A stretch of DNA of 64,000 nucleotides from Streptomyces sp. CG4 (GCF_041080655.1 NZ_CP163525.1:7254001-7318000); one strand, 5' to 3'; positions 25,797 to 34,578 are shown, counted from the first letter of the stretch. Program-made: numbers and translations. Notes: generated by a model from the letters alone, not told the origin.

Positions 25797-26300
25797 ATGA
25801 TCAGTGAACGTGTGACCGGCGCCCTGGTGATCCGCACCGCGCTGCCCGCCGAAGCCGAGGCCATCGCCGATCTGCACGTCCGGGCCCGCTCGACGTACTA
25901 CCCGGACGGCCTCCCGCAGGACGGCTTCGACTGGGTCGAGGCCTGGCGCGGCTCCCTCGAACGCCCCGACGGCCATGTGCTGTGCGCCGTCGCGCAGGCC
26001 CGGATCGTCGGCATCGCCTCCTTCCGCACCCCGGACGGCCAGGCCGCCGACACGGTCAAGCTGTTCCAGTTCCACGTCGACCCCGGCCACTGGCGCGCCG
26101 GCATCGGTACGGCCCTGCACACGGCCTGCGTGGAGGAGTGGCGGGCCGACGGCAAGCGCACGGCCGTGCTCGACGTGCACATGGACAACGCGCGTGCCCA
26201 GGGCTTCTACGCCCGCCAGGGCTGGGTCCCGGATCCGGAGAACCCGCCCGCCGAGGGCGACCACCACCTCCTCCTGCGCTTTACCGTGCCCGGGGACTGA
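25797..26300 (+). CDS. GNAT-family N-acetyltransferase
   Basis: This 167-residue cytoplasmic acyl-CoA-dependent acetyltransferase has the central motif A, FHVDPGHWRAGIGTALHTAC, which carries the R/Q-x2-G-x-G/A pyrophosphate-binding loop. It ends in LDVHMDNARAQGFYARQGW (motif B). The N-terminal helix begins AEAEAIADLH. The acceptor is not identifiable. It stands alone between the DUF1349 and DsbA genes. Confidence 0.9.
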   Translation: MISERVTGALVIRTALPAEAEAIADLHVRARSTYYPDGLPQDGFDWVEAWRGSLERPDGHVLCAVAQARIVGIASFRTPDGQAADTVKLFQFHVDPGHWRAGIGTALHTACVEEWRADGKRTAVLDVHMDNARAQGFYARQGWVPDPENPPAEGDHHLLLRFTVPGD

Positions 26301-26398
26301 GGCCTCGCCGGATCCGGGAATGGACGGGGCTGCTTGAACGTTCACGTACCGGGCGGAGAGAGCCTCCGTGCCCGTACGACCCGGAGAGAGCCGAAGAC

Positions 26399-27127
26399 AT
26401 GCGCGTCGAGATCTGGAGCGACATCGCCTGCCCCTGGTGCTACGTGGGCAAGGCCCGCTTCGAGAAGGCGCTGGCCGCCTTCCCGCACCGCGACGACGTC
26501 GAGGTGGTGCACCGCTCCTTCGAGCTGGACCCGGGCCGGGCCAAGGGCGACGTCCAGCCGGTGATCACCATGCTCACCCGGAAGTACGGCATGAGCGAGG
26601 CGCAGGCCGAGGCCGGCGAGGACAACCTGGGCGCCCAGGCCGCCGCCGAGGGCCTGGACTACCGCACCCGGGGCCGCGACCACGGCAACACCTTCGACAT
26701 GCACCGCCTGCTGCACTTCGCCAAGGAGCAGGGCCGGCAGGACGAGCTGATCCAGCTCCTGTACCGGGCCAACTTCGCCGAGGAGCGGTCCGTCTTCACC
26801 GAGGGCGACGAGCGCCTGGTGGAGCTGGCCGCCGAGGCTGGACTGGACGCCGAGGCCGCCCGCGCGGTGCTCGCCGACCCGTCCCGCCACGCCGACGAGG
26901 TCCGCGCCGACGAGGCCGAGGCCGCCCAGCTCGGCGCGACCGGTGTGCCGTTCTTCGTCCTCGACCGGAAGTACGGCGTCTCCGGCGCCCAGCCCGCCGA
27001 GGTCTTCACCCGGGCGCTGACCCAGGCCTGGGGCGAGCACTCCCCGCTGACGCTGGTCGAGCAGGGGGACCAGGGCGAGGCGGACGCCTGCGGACCCGAC
27101 GGGTGCGCGGTGCCACAGCGGGGCTGA
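26399..27127 (+). CDS. DsbA/FrnE-family thiol oxidoreductase
   Basis: This 242-residue cytoplasmic protein has a thioredoxin fold with inserted helices. The active-site CPWC lies near the N-terminus (SDIACPWCYVGKARFE) and the cis-Pro loop is TGVPFFVL. The C-terminus carries a second cysteine pair spaced CX4C (CGPDGC), a feature also known in FrnE-type proteins. ATG at 26399 is well placed. It probably has disulfide-exchange or isomerase activity. No export signal is present, so the target is intracellular. No operon partner is apparent. Confidence 0.9.
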   Translation: MRVEIWSDIACPWCYVGKARFEKALAAFPHRDDVEVVHRSFELDPGRAKGDVQPVITMLTRKYGMSEAQAEAGEDNLGAQAAAEGLDYRTRGRDHGNTFDMHRLLHFAKEQGRQDELIQLLYRANFAEERSVFTEGDERLVELAAEAGLDAEAARAVLADPSRHADEVRADEAEAAQLGATGVPFFVLDRKYGVSGAQPAEVFTRALTQAWGEHSPLTLVEQGDQGEADACGPDGCAVPQRG

Positions 27128-27155
27128 AACCGCAGGTCAGGGCGGTTGCATAAGC

Positions 27156-27170
27156 GTTCCTAAGGGGAAC
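27156..27170. promoter_or_regulatory. Inverted repeat before the class V PLP gene
   Basis: GTTCC and GGAAC arms separated by 5 bp lie 53-67 bp before the next start codon. The site is a candidate operator; the symmetry is short. Confidence 0.25.
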
Positions 27171-27222
27171 CACGTAAAAAACGGCAATGGACGGGTAGTT
27201 CCCGGGGACGCAGAGTGGTCCC

Positions 27223-28299
27223 ATGGACACCACGGAGATGGACACCCCGGAGACGCTCGACAGCCTTGTCCGCGCCGAGTTCAGCCCGAAGACCAGCTAC
27301 CTCAACACCGCGAGCAACGGCCTGCTGCCCGCCCGCACCGTCGCCGCCCTGCACGAGGCGGCGCTGATGCGGGCCGAGGGTCGTCCACTGCTCCCGCTCT
27401 ACGAGGACGTGGAGATCTGCCGGGCGGCGTACGCCCGGCTGGCCGGCGTCCCGGCCACCCGGGTCGCGGCGGGCGCCTCGGTGGCCGCGCACACCGGCGT
27501 GCTCGCCCTGTCCCTGCCCGCGGGCGCCGAAGTCCTCACCGCGGAGGACGACTTCACCTCCGTACTGAACCCGTTCCACGTCCGCGGCGACCTCAAGGTG
27601 CGCACGGTCCCGCTGGAGCGGATCGCCGAGTCCGTCCGCCCGGGCATCGCGCTCGTCGCGGTCAGCGCCGCCCAGTCCGCCGACGGGCGGATCGCCGACC
27701 TGGCCGCGGTGCGCGAGGCCGCCCGCGAGCACGGTGCCCGCACCTACGTCGACGTCTCCCAGGCGGCCGGCTGGCTCCCGGTGGACGCCGCCCAGTACGA
27801 CTTCACGGCCACCGTCTCCTTCAAATGGCTGCTCGGCCCGCACGGCGCGGCCTTCCTCACCGTCCCCGAGGACTTCGGCGGGCTCACCCCGCTGCTCGCG
27901 GGCTGGGTCGCGGCCGAGGAGCCGTGGGACAGCTGCTACGGCCCGGTGGCCGAACTCGCCCACTCCGCACGGCGGTTCGACCTCACCCACGCGCTGTTCA
28001 CCTACGCCGGACTGCGCCGCTCCCTCGAACTGCTGGAAGAGATCGGCGCGTCCGCCCTGCACGCGCACGCCGTGCGCCTCGCCGACCGCTTCCGCGCCGG
28101 ACTCACCACCCTCGGCCACGAGCCGGTGCCCGCACCCGGCTCGGCGATCGTCTCCGTCCCCGGACTCGGCGTCCGCCAGCCGGAGCTGAGCCGCGCCGGC
28201 ATCGAGGTCTCGAACCGCGCGGGCAATCTCCGCGCCGCCTTCCACCTCTACAACACCGAGGCGGACGTGGACCGCCTGCTGAACGCCCTGGCCGGCTGA
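27223..28299 (+). CDS. Class V PLP-dependent aminotransferase or lyase
   Basis: This 358-residue fold-type I PLP enzyme belongs to class V. The PLP Lys is in VSFKWLLGPHGAAFL, preceded by YVDVSQAAGW with the ring-stacking Asp/Gln. The N-terminus has YLNTASNGLLP, as in cysteine-desulfurase-like and isopenicillin-epimerase-like proteins. The substrate is unknown. It ends 55 bp before the shared terminator facing ectD. Confidence 0.88.
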   Translation: MDTTEMDTPETLDSLVRAEFSPKTSYLNTASNGLLPARTVAALHEAALMRAEGRPLLPLYEDVEICRAAYARLAGVPATRVAAGASVAAHTGVLALSLPAGAEVLTAEDDFTSVLNPFHVRGDLKVRTVPLERIAESVRPGIALVAVSAAQSADGRIADLAAVREAAREHGARTYVDVSQAAGWLPVDAAQYDFTATVSFKWLLGPHGAAFLTVPEDFGGLTPLLAGWVAAEEPWDSCYGPVAELAHSARRFDLTHALFTYAGLRRSLELLEEIGASALHAHAVRLADRFRAGLTTLGHEPVPAPGSAIVSVPGLGVRQPELSRAGIEVSNRAGNLRAAFHLYNTEADVDRLLNALAG

Positions 28300-28354
28300 G
28301 CCGGGGGACACACCGGCTGTCCCGCCCTGTGACACCGGCCGTGTGACACACGCC

Positions 28355-28385
28355 AGGGGCCTCCACCAAGGCGGTGGAGGCCCCT
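28355..28385. terminator. Bidirectional terminator between the class V PLP gene and ectD
   Basis: Arms of 13 bp (28355-28367 and 28373-28385) pair perfectly around a 5-nt loop: AGGGGCCTCCACC, aaggc, GGTGGAGGCCCCT. It lies between two converging stop codons, so it can serve both transcripts. Confidence 0.85.
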
Positions 28386-28415
28386 GCGGCGGGTGGGCTC
28401 AGTGGCCCATGGGGT

Positions 28416-29309
28416 TCAGCGGACGGGAGTGAAGTCCCGCGCGCCGATGAACTCGGGCCGGCGCACCGGAGCCGCGAAGGGCTCCACGGCCGTGTTCTCC
28501 ACGCTGTTGAACACGATGAAGACGTTGCTGCGCGGGAACGGCGTGATGTTGTCGCCGGAGCCGTGCATGCAGTTGCAGTCGAACCAGGTCGCCGAGCCGG
28601 CCCGGCCGGTGAACAGCCGGATGCCGTGCGCGCCCGCCAGCGCGGTCAGCGCCTCGTCGGACGGCGTGCCCGCGTCCTGCATCTGCAGCGACTTCTTGTA
28701 GTTGTCCTTCGGCGTCTCACCGGCGCAGCCCAGGAACGTCCGGTGCGAGCCCGGCATGATCATGAGGCCGCCGTTGGTGTCGAAGTTCTCCGTCAGGGCG
28801 ATCGAGACGGACACCGTGCGCATGTTCGGCAGGCCGTCCTCGGCATGCCAGGTCTCGAAGTCCGAGTGCCAGTAGAAGCCGCTCGCGCCGAAGCCCGGCT
28901 TGACGTTGATCCGGGACTGGTGGACGTACACGTCCGAGCCGAGGATCTGCCGGGCCCGGCCCACCACGCGCTCGTCGCGCACCAGGTTCGCGAACAACTC
29001 GCTGATCCGGTGCACCTCGAAGACCGAGCGGATCTCCTTCGACTTCGGCTCCACGATGGAGCGGTCGTCGGCACGGATCGCCGGGTCGGTGACCAGCCGC
29101 TCCAGCTCACGCCGGTAGACCTCGACCTCGTCCGGGGTGATCAGCTGGTCGATGGCGAGGAAGCCGTCACGGTCGTACGCCTGCAGGTCGGCCGTGGGGA
29201 TCGGACCCGGGGTGTCCGGGGAACCCCAGAGGACCGGGTCCTGACGCGGGACGGCCACCTCGGTGGTGCCGCGGGTCGGGTAGAGATCGGTGACGCCGGC
29301 AGTGGTCAT
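28416..29309 (-). CDS. ectD: Ectoine hydroxylase
   Basis: This 297-residue Fe(II)/2-oxoglutarate dioxygenase converts ectoine to 5-hydroxyectoine, a stress-protecting solute. The iron ligands can be placed in FYWHSDFETWH (His-x-Asp) and NCMHGSGDN (distal His). MPGSHRTFLGC and the segment DGFLAIDQLI near the start are also family-typical. The gene is last in ectABCD and starts 6 bp after the ectC stop codon. The order A-B-C-D is the standard one in Streptomyces. Cytoplasmic. Confidence 0.97.
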   Translation of the reverse strand: MTTAGVTDLYPTRGTTEVAVPRQDPVLWGSPDTPGPIPTADLQAYDRDGFLAIDQLITPDEVEVYRRELERLVTDPAIRADDRSIVEPKSKEIRSVFEVHRISELFANLVRDERVVGRARQILGSDVYVHQSRINVKPGFGASGFYWHSDFETWHAEDGLPNMRTVSVSIALTENFDTNGGLMIMPGSHRTFLGCAGETPKDNYKKSLQMQDAGTPSDEALTALAGAHGIRLFTGRAGSATWFDCNCMHGSGDNITPFPRSNVFIVFNSVENTAVEPFAAPVRRPEFIGARDFTPVR

Positions 29310-29315
29310 GGGTTC

Positions 29316-29720
29316 TCACACCTCCTCGGGCTCGGTGAGCAGCGGGTAGACACCGTTCTCGTCGTGGTCCTCCCGTCCGGTCACGGGCGGGTTGAACACG
29401 CAGAGGCAGTGGAAGTCCTCCTTGATGCGCAGCGTGTGCCGCTCGTGCCCGTCGAGGAGGTACATGGTGCCGGGCGTGATGGTGTACGTCTCCCCGGTCT
29501 CACGGTCGGTCAGCTCGGCCTCGCCCCGGGTGCAGACGACGGCCTCGATGTGGTTGGCGTACCACATCGACGTCTCCGTCCCCGCATACAGGATGGTCTC
29601 GTGCAGGGAGAAGCCGACCCGCTCCTTGGCCAGGACGATCCGCTTGCTCTCCCAGGTGCCGGACTTCGACTTGACGTGCCGGTCGGTGCCTTCGATGTCC
29701 TTGAACGATCGGACGATCAC
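29316..29720 (-). CDS. ectC: Ectoine synthase
   Basis: This 134-residue single-domain cupin cyclises N-gamma-acetyl-L-2,4-diaminobutyrate to ectoine. The beta-barrel residues are seen in RVGFSLHETILYAGTETSMW, then HIEAVVCTRGEAEL and LLDGHERHTLR, the last holding metal-ligand-type His residues. Start GTG at 29720 has AGGAGGA upstream and gives normal family length. It is the third gene of the operon, 41 bp after ectB. Confidence 0.97.
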   Translation of the reverse strand: MIVRSFKDIEGTDRHVKSKSGTWESKRIVLAKERVGFSLHETILYAGTETSMWYANHIEAVVCTRGEAELTDRETGETYTITPGTMYLLDGHERHTLRIKEDFHCLCVFNPPVTGREDHDENGVYPLLTEPEEV

Positions 29721-29761
29721 GGTGTTGCTCTTCCTCCTGGTCGGTCGTGCGGTCAGTGCGG

Positions 29762-31033
29762 TCAGGCGGTTTCCCGGACGGCGCGGGCGAGGACGCGCAG
29801 GCCCTCGTCCAGCTCGTCGGGGGTGATGGTGAGGGCGGGCAGCAGCTTGACGACCTCGCCCTCCGGCCCGGACGTCTCGATGAGCAGCCCGAGTTCGAAG
29901 GCCCGCCGGGCGATCCGCGAGGCCCGGTCCTTGTCGTGGAACTCCACGCCCCACACCAGACCGCGGCCGCGGTACTCCTTCACATCGGCGAGGTTCTCCT
30001 CGGTGATGGAGATCAGCGCCTGCTCGACCTGCTCGCCCCGGGCGCAGGTCTGCTTCTCCATGGCCGAGCCGTCGGCCCAGTACGTCTCGAGGGCCGCGGT
30101 GGCCGTGACGAACGCGGGGTTGTTGCCCCGGAAGGTGCCGTTGTGCTCGCCCGGCTCCCACACGTCCAGCTCGGGCTTGAACAGGCACAGCGACATCGGC
30201 AGCCCGTACCCGCTGATCGACTTGGACACCGTGACGATGTCGGGCACGATCCCCGACTCCTCGAAGGAGAAGAAGGCGCCGGTACGGCCGCAGCCCATCT
30301 GGATGTCGTCGACGATCAGCAGCATGTCCTGCCGCTCGCACAGCTCCTTGAGCGCACGCAGCCACTCGGGCCGGGCGACATTGATGCCGCCCTCGCCCTG
30401 CACGGTCTCCACGATCACGGCGGCGGGCTTGTTGAGGCCGGAACCCTGGTCCTCCAGCAGCCGCTCGAACCACAGGAAGTCCGGGACCGTGCCCTCGAAG
30501 TAGTTGTCGAACGGCATCGGCGTGCCGTGCACCAGCGGGATCCCGGCGCCGGCCCGCTTGAAGGCGTTGCCGGTCACGGCGAGCGACCCCAGCGACATCC
30601 CGTGGAAGGCGTTGGTGAACGACACGATGGCCTCGCGCCCCTTCACCTTGCGGGCCAGCTTCAGCGCCGACTCCACGGCGTTGGTGCCGGTCGGGCCCGG
30701 GAACATGACCTTGTACGGCAGATCGCGCGGGCGCAGCACCAGATCCTGGAAGGTCTGCAGGAAGTTCCGCTTGGCCGTGGTCGACATGTCCAGGCCGTGG
30801 GTCACCCCGTCCCGTGCCAGATAGTCGATCAACGCCCGTTTGAGTACGGGATTGTTGTGGCCGTAGTTGAGTGAGCCGGCACCGGCGAAGAAGTCGAGGT
30901 ACACATGACCGTCCTCGTCGTACATCCGGCTGCCCTGCGCGCGGTCGAAGACCGTGGGCCAGCCGCGGCAGTAGCTGCGCACCTCGGACTCGAGGGTCTC
31001 GAAGACGCTGAGGTCGGGCTGGGTGATGGTCAC
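29762..31033 (-). CDS. ectB: L-2,4-diaminobutyrate:2-oxoglutarate transaminase
   Basis: This 423-residue class III PLP aminotransferase turns aspartate semialdehyde and glutamate into L-2,4-diaminobutyrate. FPGPTGTNAVESALKLARK and VSKSISGYGLPMSL, with the PLP Lys, are visible, as is EPGEHNGTFRGNNPAF. The start is GTG at 31033 with GAGGAGCG upstream. Second gene of the ectoine operon; it follows ectA by 33 bp. Confidence 0.97.
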   Translation of the reverse strand: MTITQPDLSVFETLESEVRSYCRGWPTVFDRAQGSRMYDEDGHVYLDFFAGAGSLNYGHNNPVLKRALIDYLARDGVTHGLDMSTTAKRNFLQTFQDLVLRPRDLPYKVMFPGPTGTNAVESALKLARKVKGREAIVSFTNAFHGMSLGSLAVTGNAFKRAGAGIPLVHGTPMPFDNYFEGTVPDFLWFERLLEDQGSGLNKPAAVIVETVQGEGGINVARPEWLRALKELCERQDMLLIVDDIQMGCGRTGAFFSFEESGIVPDIVTVSKSISGYGLPMSLCLFKPELDVWEPGEHNGTFRGNNPAFVTATAALETYWADGSAMEKQTCARGEQVEQALISITEENLADVKEYRGRGLVWGVEFHDKDRASRIARRAFELGLLIETSGPEGEVVKLLPALTITPDELDEGLRVLARAVRETA

Positions 31034-31066
31034 GGTGAATCGCTCCTCATGCGAGGTGAAGGGGGG

Positions 31067-31588
31067 TCAACGGGCCGCTGAAACGGGGGTCAACGGACCG
31101 ATGCGGTACAGGACTTCGGGATCGTGCGGACCGTCGGGGAACAGCTCGGCGGCGAACAGCACCTCACGCTCCAGGCGCGCCCCGTGCCGGTCGGCGAACG
31201 AGGTGAAAAGCCGCTCGGAGGCGGTGTTGCCGGGGGTGATCGTCGTCTCCACGTCGGTGATGCCGCGCTCGGCGGTGAGCCGTGCGACCAGCCCGTCCAG
31301 CAGCGTCGCGGCGATGCCGAGACCCCGGTGCCCGGAGTCGACGGCCACCTGCCAGACGAGCAGGGTGCGGGGGCGCTCGGGCCGCACGTAGCCGGTGACG
31401 AAACCGACCGGCTCCCCGTCCGCACCCCGCGCCACCGCCGAGGTGCCGGCGAAGTCCCGGCACCACAGCAGATAGCTGTACGAAGAGTTCAAGTCCAGGG
31501 TTTTCGAGTCCTTGGCGAGACGCCAGAGCGCGGCTCCGTCGGTCACCGCCGGCTGGTCGATCAGTAGGTCTGCGGGTGCGGCAGTCAT
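31067..31588 (-). CDS. ectA: L-2,4-diaminobutyrate acetyltransferase
   Basis: This 173-residue GNAT enzyme acetylates the gamma-amino group of L-2,4-diaminobutyrate, the first committed step to ectoine. Family text includes SYLLWCRDFAGTSAVARG, VAVDSGHRGLGIAATLLDGL (CoA loop) and TPGNTASERLFTSFA. It leads the operon. No Shine-Dalgarno sequence is visible before ATG at 31588, and TAAATT lies only 9-14 bp upstream, so a leaderless message is possible. Osmotic induction is known for ect operons generally. Confidence 0.96.
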   Translation of the reverse strand: MTAAPADLLIDQPAVTDGAALWRLAKDSKTLDLNSSYSYLLWCRDFAGTSAVARGADGEPVGFVTGYVRPERPRTLLVWQVAVDSGHRGLGIAATLLDGLVARLTAERGITDVETTITPGNTASERLFTSFADRHGARLEREVLFAAELFPDGPHDPEVLYRIGPLTPVSAAR

Positions 31589-31697
31589 GCGGAACGAATT
31601 TAGCGAGGTGAATTGAGAAATGCACGGCCGCCGCCTCAGGGCTGCGCAGAAGACCTACCGAAATGTCCGAATTAACCCACGACAAACCCGGGCAAAT

Positions 31698-31713
31698 CTC
31701 CACTGATGTGGAG
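31698..31713. promoter_or_regulatory. Inverted repeat upstream of ectA
   Basis: CTCCAC and GTGGAG arms with a TGAT spacer form a 16-bp symmetric site 110-125 bp before ectA. On the leftward strand TTGACG at 31738-31733 is a possible -35 nearby, without a convincing -10. The region 31589-31854 is AT-rich for this genome and has no other feature I can name. Confidence 0.35.
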
Positions 31714-31854
31714 TGCGTCACAGCAAGCAAGTCGTCAAGGGGGCGCCAGAAACTCGCTCAAAAATTCCCCCGTTTAGTCTTGCGAAAAGCGGGCAGAAGA
31801 ATACGGGAAGCTATCGTCCGGGAAATTGGCGGGAATTGTGAAGTTAAATTGAAT

Positions 31855-32391
31855 TCAGGCGCCGGTGGTTCCGTCGATTCGTTCACGCAGAATGTCGGCG
31901 TGGCCGTTGTGCCGGGCGTACTCCTCGATGAGATGGATCAGCACCCAGCGCACGCTGACCTCCATACCGGTCACCGGCTCGTCGACCATCCGCCCGGTGT
32001 CCTCCAGACCCCGCGCGGCCAGCACCTCCCGCCCGTCCGCGATCTCCGCCCGCCATATGGCGAGGGCGTCCGCCAGCCCGCGCTCCGCATCGAGGCCGTA
32101 CCCCGCCGTCTCCCCGAACAGCCGTGGTGCGTCCGTGCCCGCCAGCACCCGCTGGAACCAGTTCCGTTCGACCTCGGCGAGATGCTGGACGAGCCCGAGC
32201 AGGGTCAGCGCCGACGGCTCCGCCGAGGCGAGCCGGACCTGCGCGTCGTCCAGCCCCTGACACTTCAGCTCCAGCGTGGCGCGGTGGAAGTCCAGCCAGC
32301 CCTCCAGCATGGCGCGCTCGGGGCCGGTCATCGGGGGGATGGGGCGGCCGTCGGGGAGGGTCTGCGGGGCCTGGGGTGTGGTGTCGGTCAT
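31855..32391 (-). CDS. DinB-family protein
   Basis: This 178-residue four-helix-bundle protein is of the DUF664/DinB type. Metal-ligand His positions are suggested in GLVQHLAEVERNWFQ and LIHLIEEYARHNGHADILRE, and this spacing is typical. Such proteins act as thiol-dependent transferases or are of unknown role. The gene is leftward and lies upstream of ectA by 266 bp, so it is unlikely to be in the ect transcript. Confidence 0.88.
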   Translation of the reverse strand: MTDTTPQAPQTLPDGRPIPPMTGPERAMLEGWLDFHRATLELKCQGLDDAQVRLASAEPSALTLLGLVQHLAEVERNWFQRVLAGTDAPRLFGETAGYGLDAERGLADALAIWRAEIADGREVLAARGLEDTGRMVDEPVTGMEVSVRWVLIHLIEEYARHNGHADILRERIDGTTGA

Positions 32392-32517
32392 GGGGGGAGG
32401 ATGACACGGGGCACTGACATCGACAGGGTTCGCGCCGGGCGAAGGGGCACTCTTCCGGTCAGCCGGGACGGGCGGGCGAGCGGACGGACGGGGGTGCGGG
32501 GGCAGAGCCCCCGTGGC

Positions 32518-33567
32518 CTACGGCAGAACGCCGAGCGCCGCCCCGATCGCGCCCAGACACCTCGCCACGGTCTCCGGCGAGGCGTCCGCCCCGTAATGGT
32601 TGACCCGGATCATCTCCCTGGCCAGCGCACCCCCACCCGCGGCCAGCGGCAACGAAGGATCACCGGCCAGCACCCGAGCCACCAGCTCCGACGCCACCAC
32701 CCCCGACGGCACCCGCAGCGTCGTGGCCACCGGCGCGGCATCGGAGGCCTCGTACACGTACGGCTCCAGGCCCACGCCCAGGGCGACCGCACCGGCCCGC
32801 GTGGCCAGCGCGGCGCGCCGGTGCCGGTCCATCACCGCGTCCAGCCCCACCGACTCGATCCGCTCCAGACACGCCTGAAGCGCCAGCATCTCCAGCTGGG
32901 CCGGAGCGTGCGGCAGCACCGCGCGGCCGGCGTCGATCCAGCGCTCCTTCCAGTCCAGCAGGGACAGGTAGGAGCGGCGCGGCGCGTGCGGGTTCGCCGC
33001 CATCCGGGCCCACGCCCGCTCGCTCACCGAGATCGCCGACACACCCGCCGGGCCGCCCATCGCCTTCTGCGCCCCGATCACGCACAGGTCCACGCCCCAC
33101 GCGTCCGGCAGTACCGGCTCCGCGCCCACGGAGGCGACCGCGTCCAGGTAGAACAGCGCACCGTGCTCCCGTACCGCCTCGCCGATCTCCGCGACCGGGT
33201 TGGTGTTGCCGGTCGCCGCCTCCGCGTGCACCAGCGACACGAAGTCGATCTCCGGGTGCGCGGCGAACGCCTCCCGGATCTGCGCCGCGGTCACCGCCGT
33301 GTGGAAGGGGACGGAGATGTCGTGCACGGTCGCGCCACAGGCGCGCAGCCAGTCGCCGAAGGTCTGGCCGTAGGGGCCCGTGATCACGTTCAGGGCCACC
33401 GTGCCCGGACCGGCCGCCGCGCGGATCGCGCCCTCCAGCGGCAGCAGCGCCTCGCCCTGGGTGATCAGCACGTCCTGCCGGGTGTCCAGCAGCCGGGCCA
33501 CCCCGTCCTCGATGGCGGCGAAGCGCTCGGCACTCAGCGGGGGCAGATCGAGAAAGGGGTGGGTCAC
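32518..33567 (-). CDS. Class V aminotransferase (alanine/serine-glyoxylate type)
   Basis: This 349-residue fold-type I PLP enzyme has GAQKAMGGPAGVSAI holding the PLP Lys, with FYLDAVASVGAEP before it and VHAEAATGNTNPVAEI upstream. The family contains alanine-glyoxylate, serine-glyoxylate and ureidoglycine-glyoxylate aminotransferases. It diverges from an amino-acid-type ABC importer and amidohydrolase operon, and both start from one operator/promoter region. It may therefore transaminate the imported or hydrolysed compound. Substrate unknown. Confidence 0.88.
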   Translation of the reverse strand: MTHPFLDLPPLSAERFAAIEDGVARLLDTRQDVLITQGEALLPLEGAIRAAAGPGTVALNVITGPYGQTFGDWLRACGATVHDISVPFHTAVTAAQIREAFAAHPEIDFVSLVHAEAATGNTNPVAEIGEAVREHGALFYLDAVASVGAEPVLPDAWGVDLCVIGAQKAMGGPAGVSAISVSERAWARMAANPHAPRRSYLSLLDWKERWIDAGRAVLPHAPAQLEMLALQACLERIESVGLDAVMDRHRRAALATRAGAVALGVGLEPYVYEASDAAPVATTLRVPSGVVASELVARVLAGDPSLPLAAGGGALAREMIRVNHYGADASPETVARCLGAIGAALGVLP

Positions 33568-33635
33568 GGCGGTGCTCTCTCCTCATACGCGGGGGTCGAC
33601 TCCCTCGATCTTAGGTCCAGGGGCTCCCTAACCAT

Positions 33636-33661
33636 GGGTTTGATTTGAGAGACTCAAACCC
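33636..33661. promoter_or_regulatory. Operator-like inverted repeat between aminotransferase and ABC operon
   Basis: GGGTTTGA (33636-33643) and TCAAACCC (33654-33661) are perfect 8-bp arms around 10 bp. An inner TTTGA-GAGAC-TCAAA is nested within. The site overlaps the -35 box of the rightward promoter, which suits a repressor. No regulator gene is adjacent. Confidence 0.65.
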
Positions 33662-33672
33662 TTCCTTATAAT
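33645..33672 (+). promoter_or_regulatory. Near-consensus promoter of the amino-acid ABC operon
   Basis: TTGAGA (33645-33650) and the perfect -10 TATAAT (33667-33672) are spaced 16 bp. Transcription should start near 33679, about 29 bp before the lipoprotein ATG. This is unusually close to the sigma-70/HrdB consensus for such GC-rich DNA. Confidence 0.75.
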
Positions 33673-33707
33673 CGGAAGCCACAGTCCCCCACAGAGAAGA
33701 TCCCTCC

Positions 33708-34574
33708 ATGACAACGCTCCTCGGGCGCCGGACCCGCCTTCTGGCCGCCACCACCGCGACCGCCGCACTCGTGCTCGTCGTGGCCGGTTGCTCCTCCAGC
33801 GGCTCGGGGAGCGGCCCGACGACCGTCAAGGGGGTCCACCTCGCCAAGGGCGGTCAGCTGACCACCTGCACCCACCTGCCGTACCCGCCGTTCCAGTCGG
33901 AGATCAACGGCAAGGTGCAGGGCTTCGACGTCTCCCTCATCGACCTCGTCGCCAAGGACCTCGGCGTCAAGCAGCAGATCCTCGACACGCCGTTCGAGAA
34001 CTTCAAGACCGGCGCCTTCCTGAACTCCGGCCAGTGCGACCTGGCCGCCGCCGGCATGACGATCACCGCCGAGCGCAAGAAGAACGTCGACTTCTCCGAC
34101 CCGTACTTCGAGGCCACCCAGGCCGTGCTGGTCGACAAGAACAGCGGCGTCAACTCGCTCGCGGACGTCAAGGCCAAGGGCAAGAAGCTCGGCGCCCAGG
34201 CGCAGACCACCGGCGAGGACTACGCCAAGAGCAAGGGCTTCGACCCGGTCTCCTTCGCCTCCTCCGACGCGGTCCTCAACGGCCTGCGCACCGGACAGGT
34301 CCAGGCCGTCATCATCGACTACCCGGTCGTCCAGGGCTGGCTGAAGGACAAGGCCAACGCTGACAAGTTCAAGGTCGTCGACAACCTCAAGACCGGCGAG
34401 CAGTACGGCTTCACGGTGAAGAAGGGCAACAAGGCCCTGCTCGACGCCGTCAACAAGGCCCTCAAGGACGCCAAGGCCGACGGCACGTACAAGAAGATCT
34501 ACGAGCAGTGGATCGGCCCATACACCGCTTCTACGGCAAACGGGGCCTCCGTCGCCTCCCCGGCCGGCTCCTGA
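33708..34574 (+). CDS. Polar amino acid ABC transporter substrate-binding lipoprotein
   Basis: This 288-residue family 3 solute-binding protein has the lipobox VVAGC near residue 27. The mature protein has TCTHLPYPPFQSEINGKVQG and FDVSLIDLVAKDLG at its start, LAAAGMTITAERKKNVDFSD in the middle and AQTTGEDYAKSKGF later, all typical. It should bind an amino acid or a related compound outside the membrane. It is the first gene of a four-gene operon; the permease starts 4 bp downstream. Confidence 0.93.
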   Translation: MTTLLGRRTRLLAATTATAALVLVVAGCSSSGSGSGPTTVKGVHLAKGGQLTTCTHLPYPPFQSEINGKVQGFDVSLIDLVAKDLGVKQQILDTPFENFKTGAFLNSGQCDLAAAGMTITAERKKNVDFSDPYFEATQAVLVDKNSGVNSLADVKAKGKKLGAQAQTTGEDYAKSKGFDPVSFASSDAVLNGLRTGQVQAVIIDYPVVQGWLKDKANADKFKVVDNLKTGEQYGFTVKKGNKALLDAVNKALKDAKADGTYKKIYEQWIGPYTASTANGASVASPAGS

Positions 34575-34578
34575 CCCC

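Noticed and set aside
31663..33648. Long rightward open frame upstream of the amino-acid ABC operon
   Set aside because: It crosses the DinB-like and class V aminotransferase genes on the other strand. Those show real motifs and this frame does not.
33636..33661. Terminator
   Set aside because: The repeat lies upstream of both divergent genes and overlaps a -35 box, so an operator fits better.
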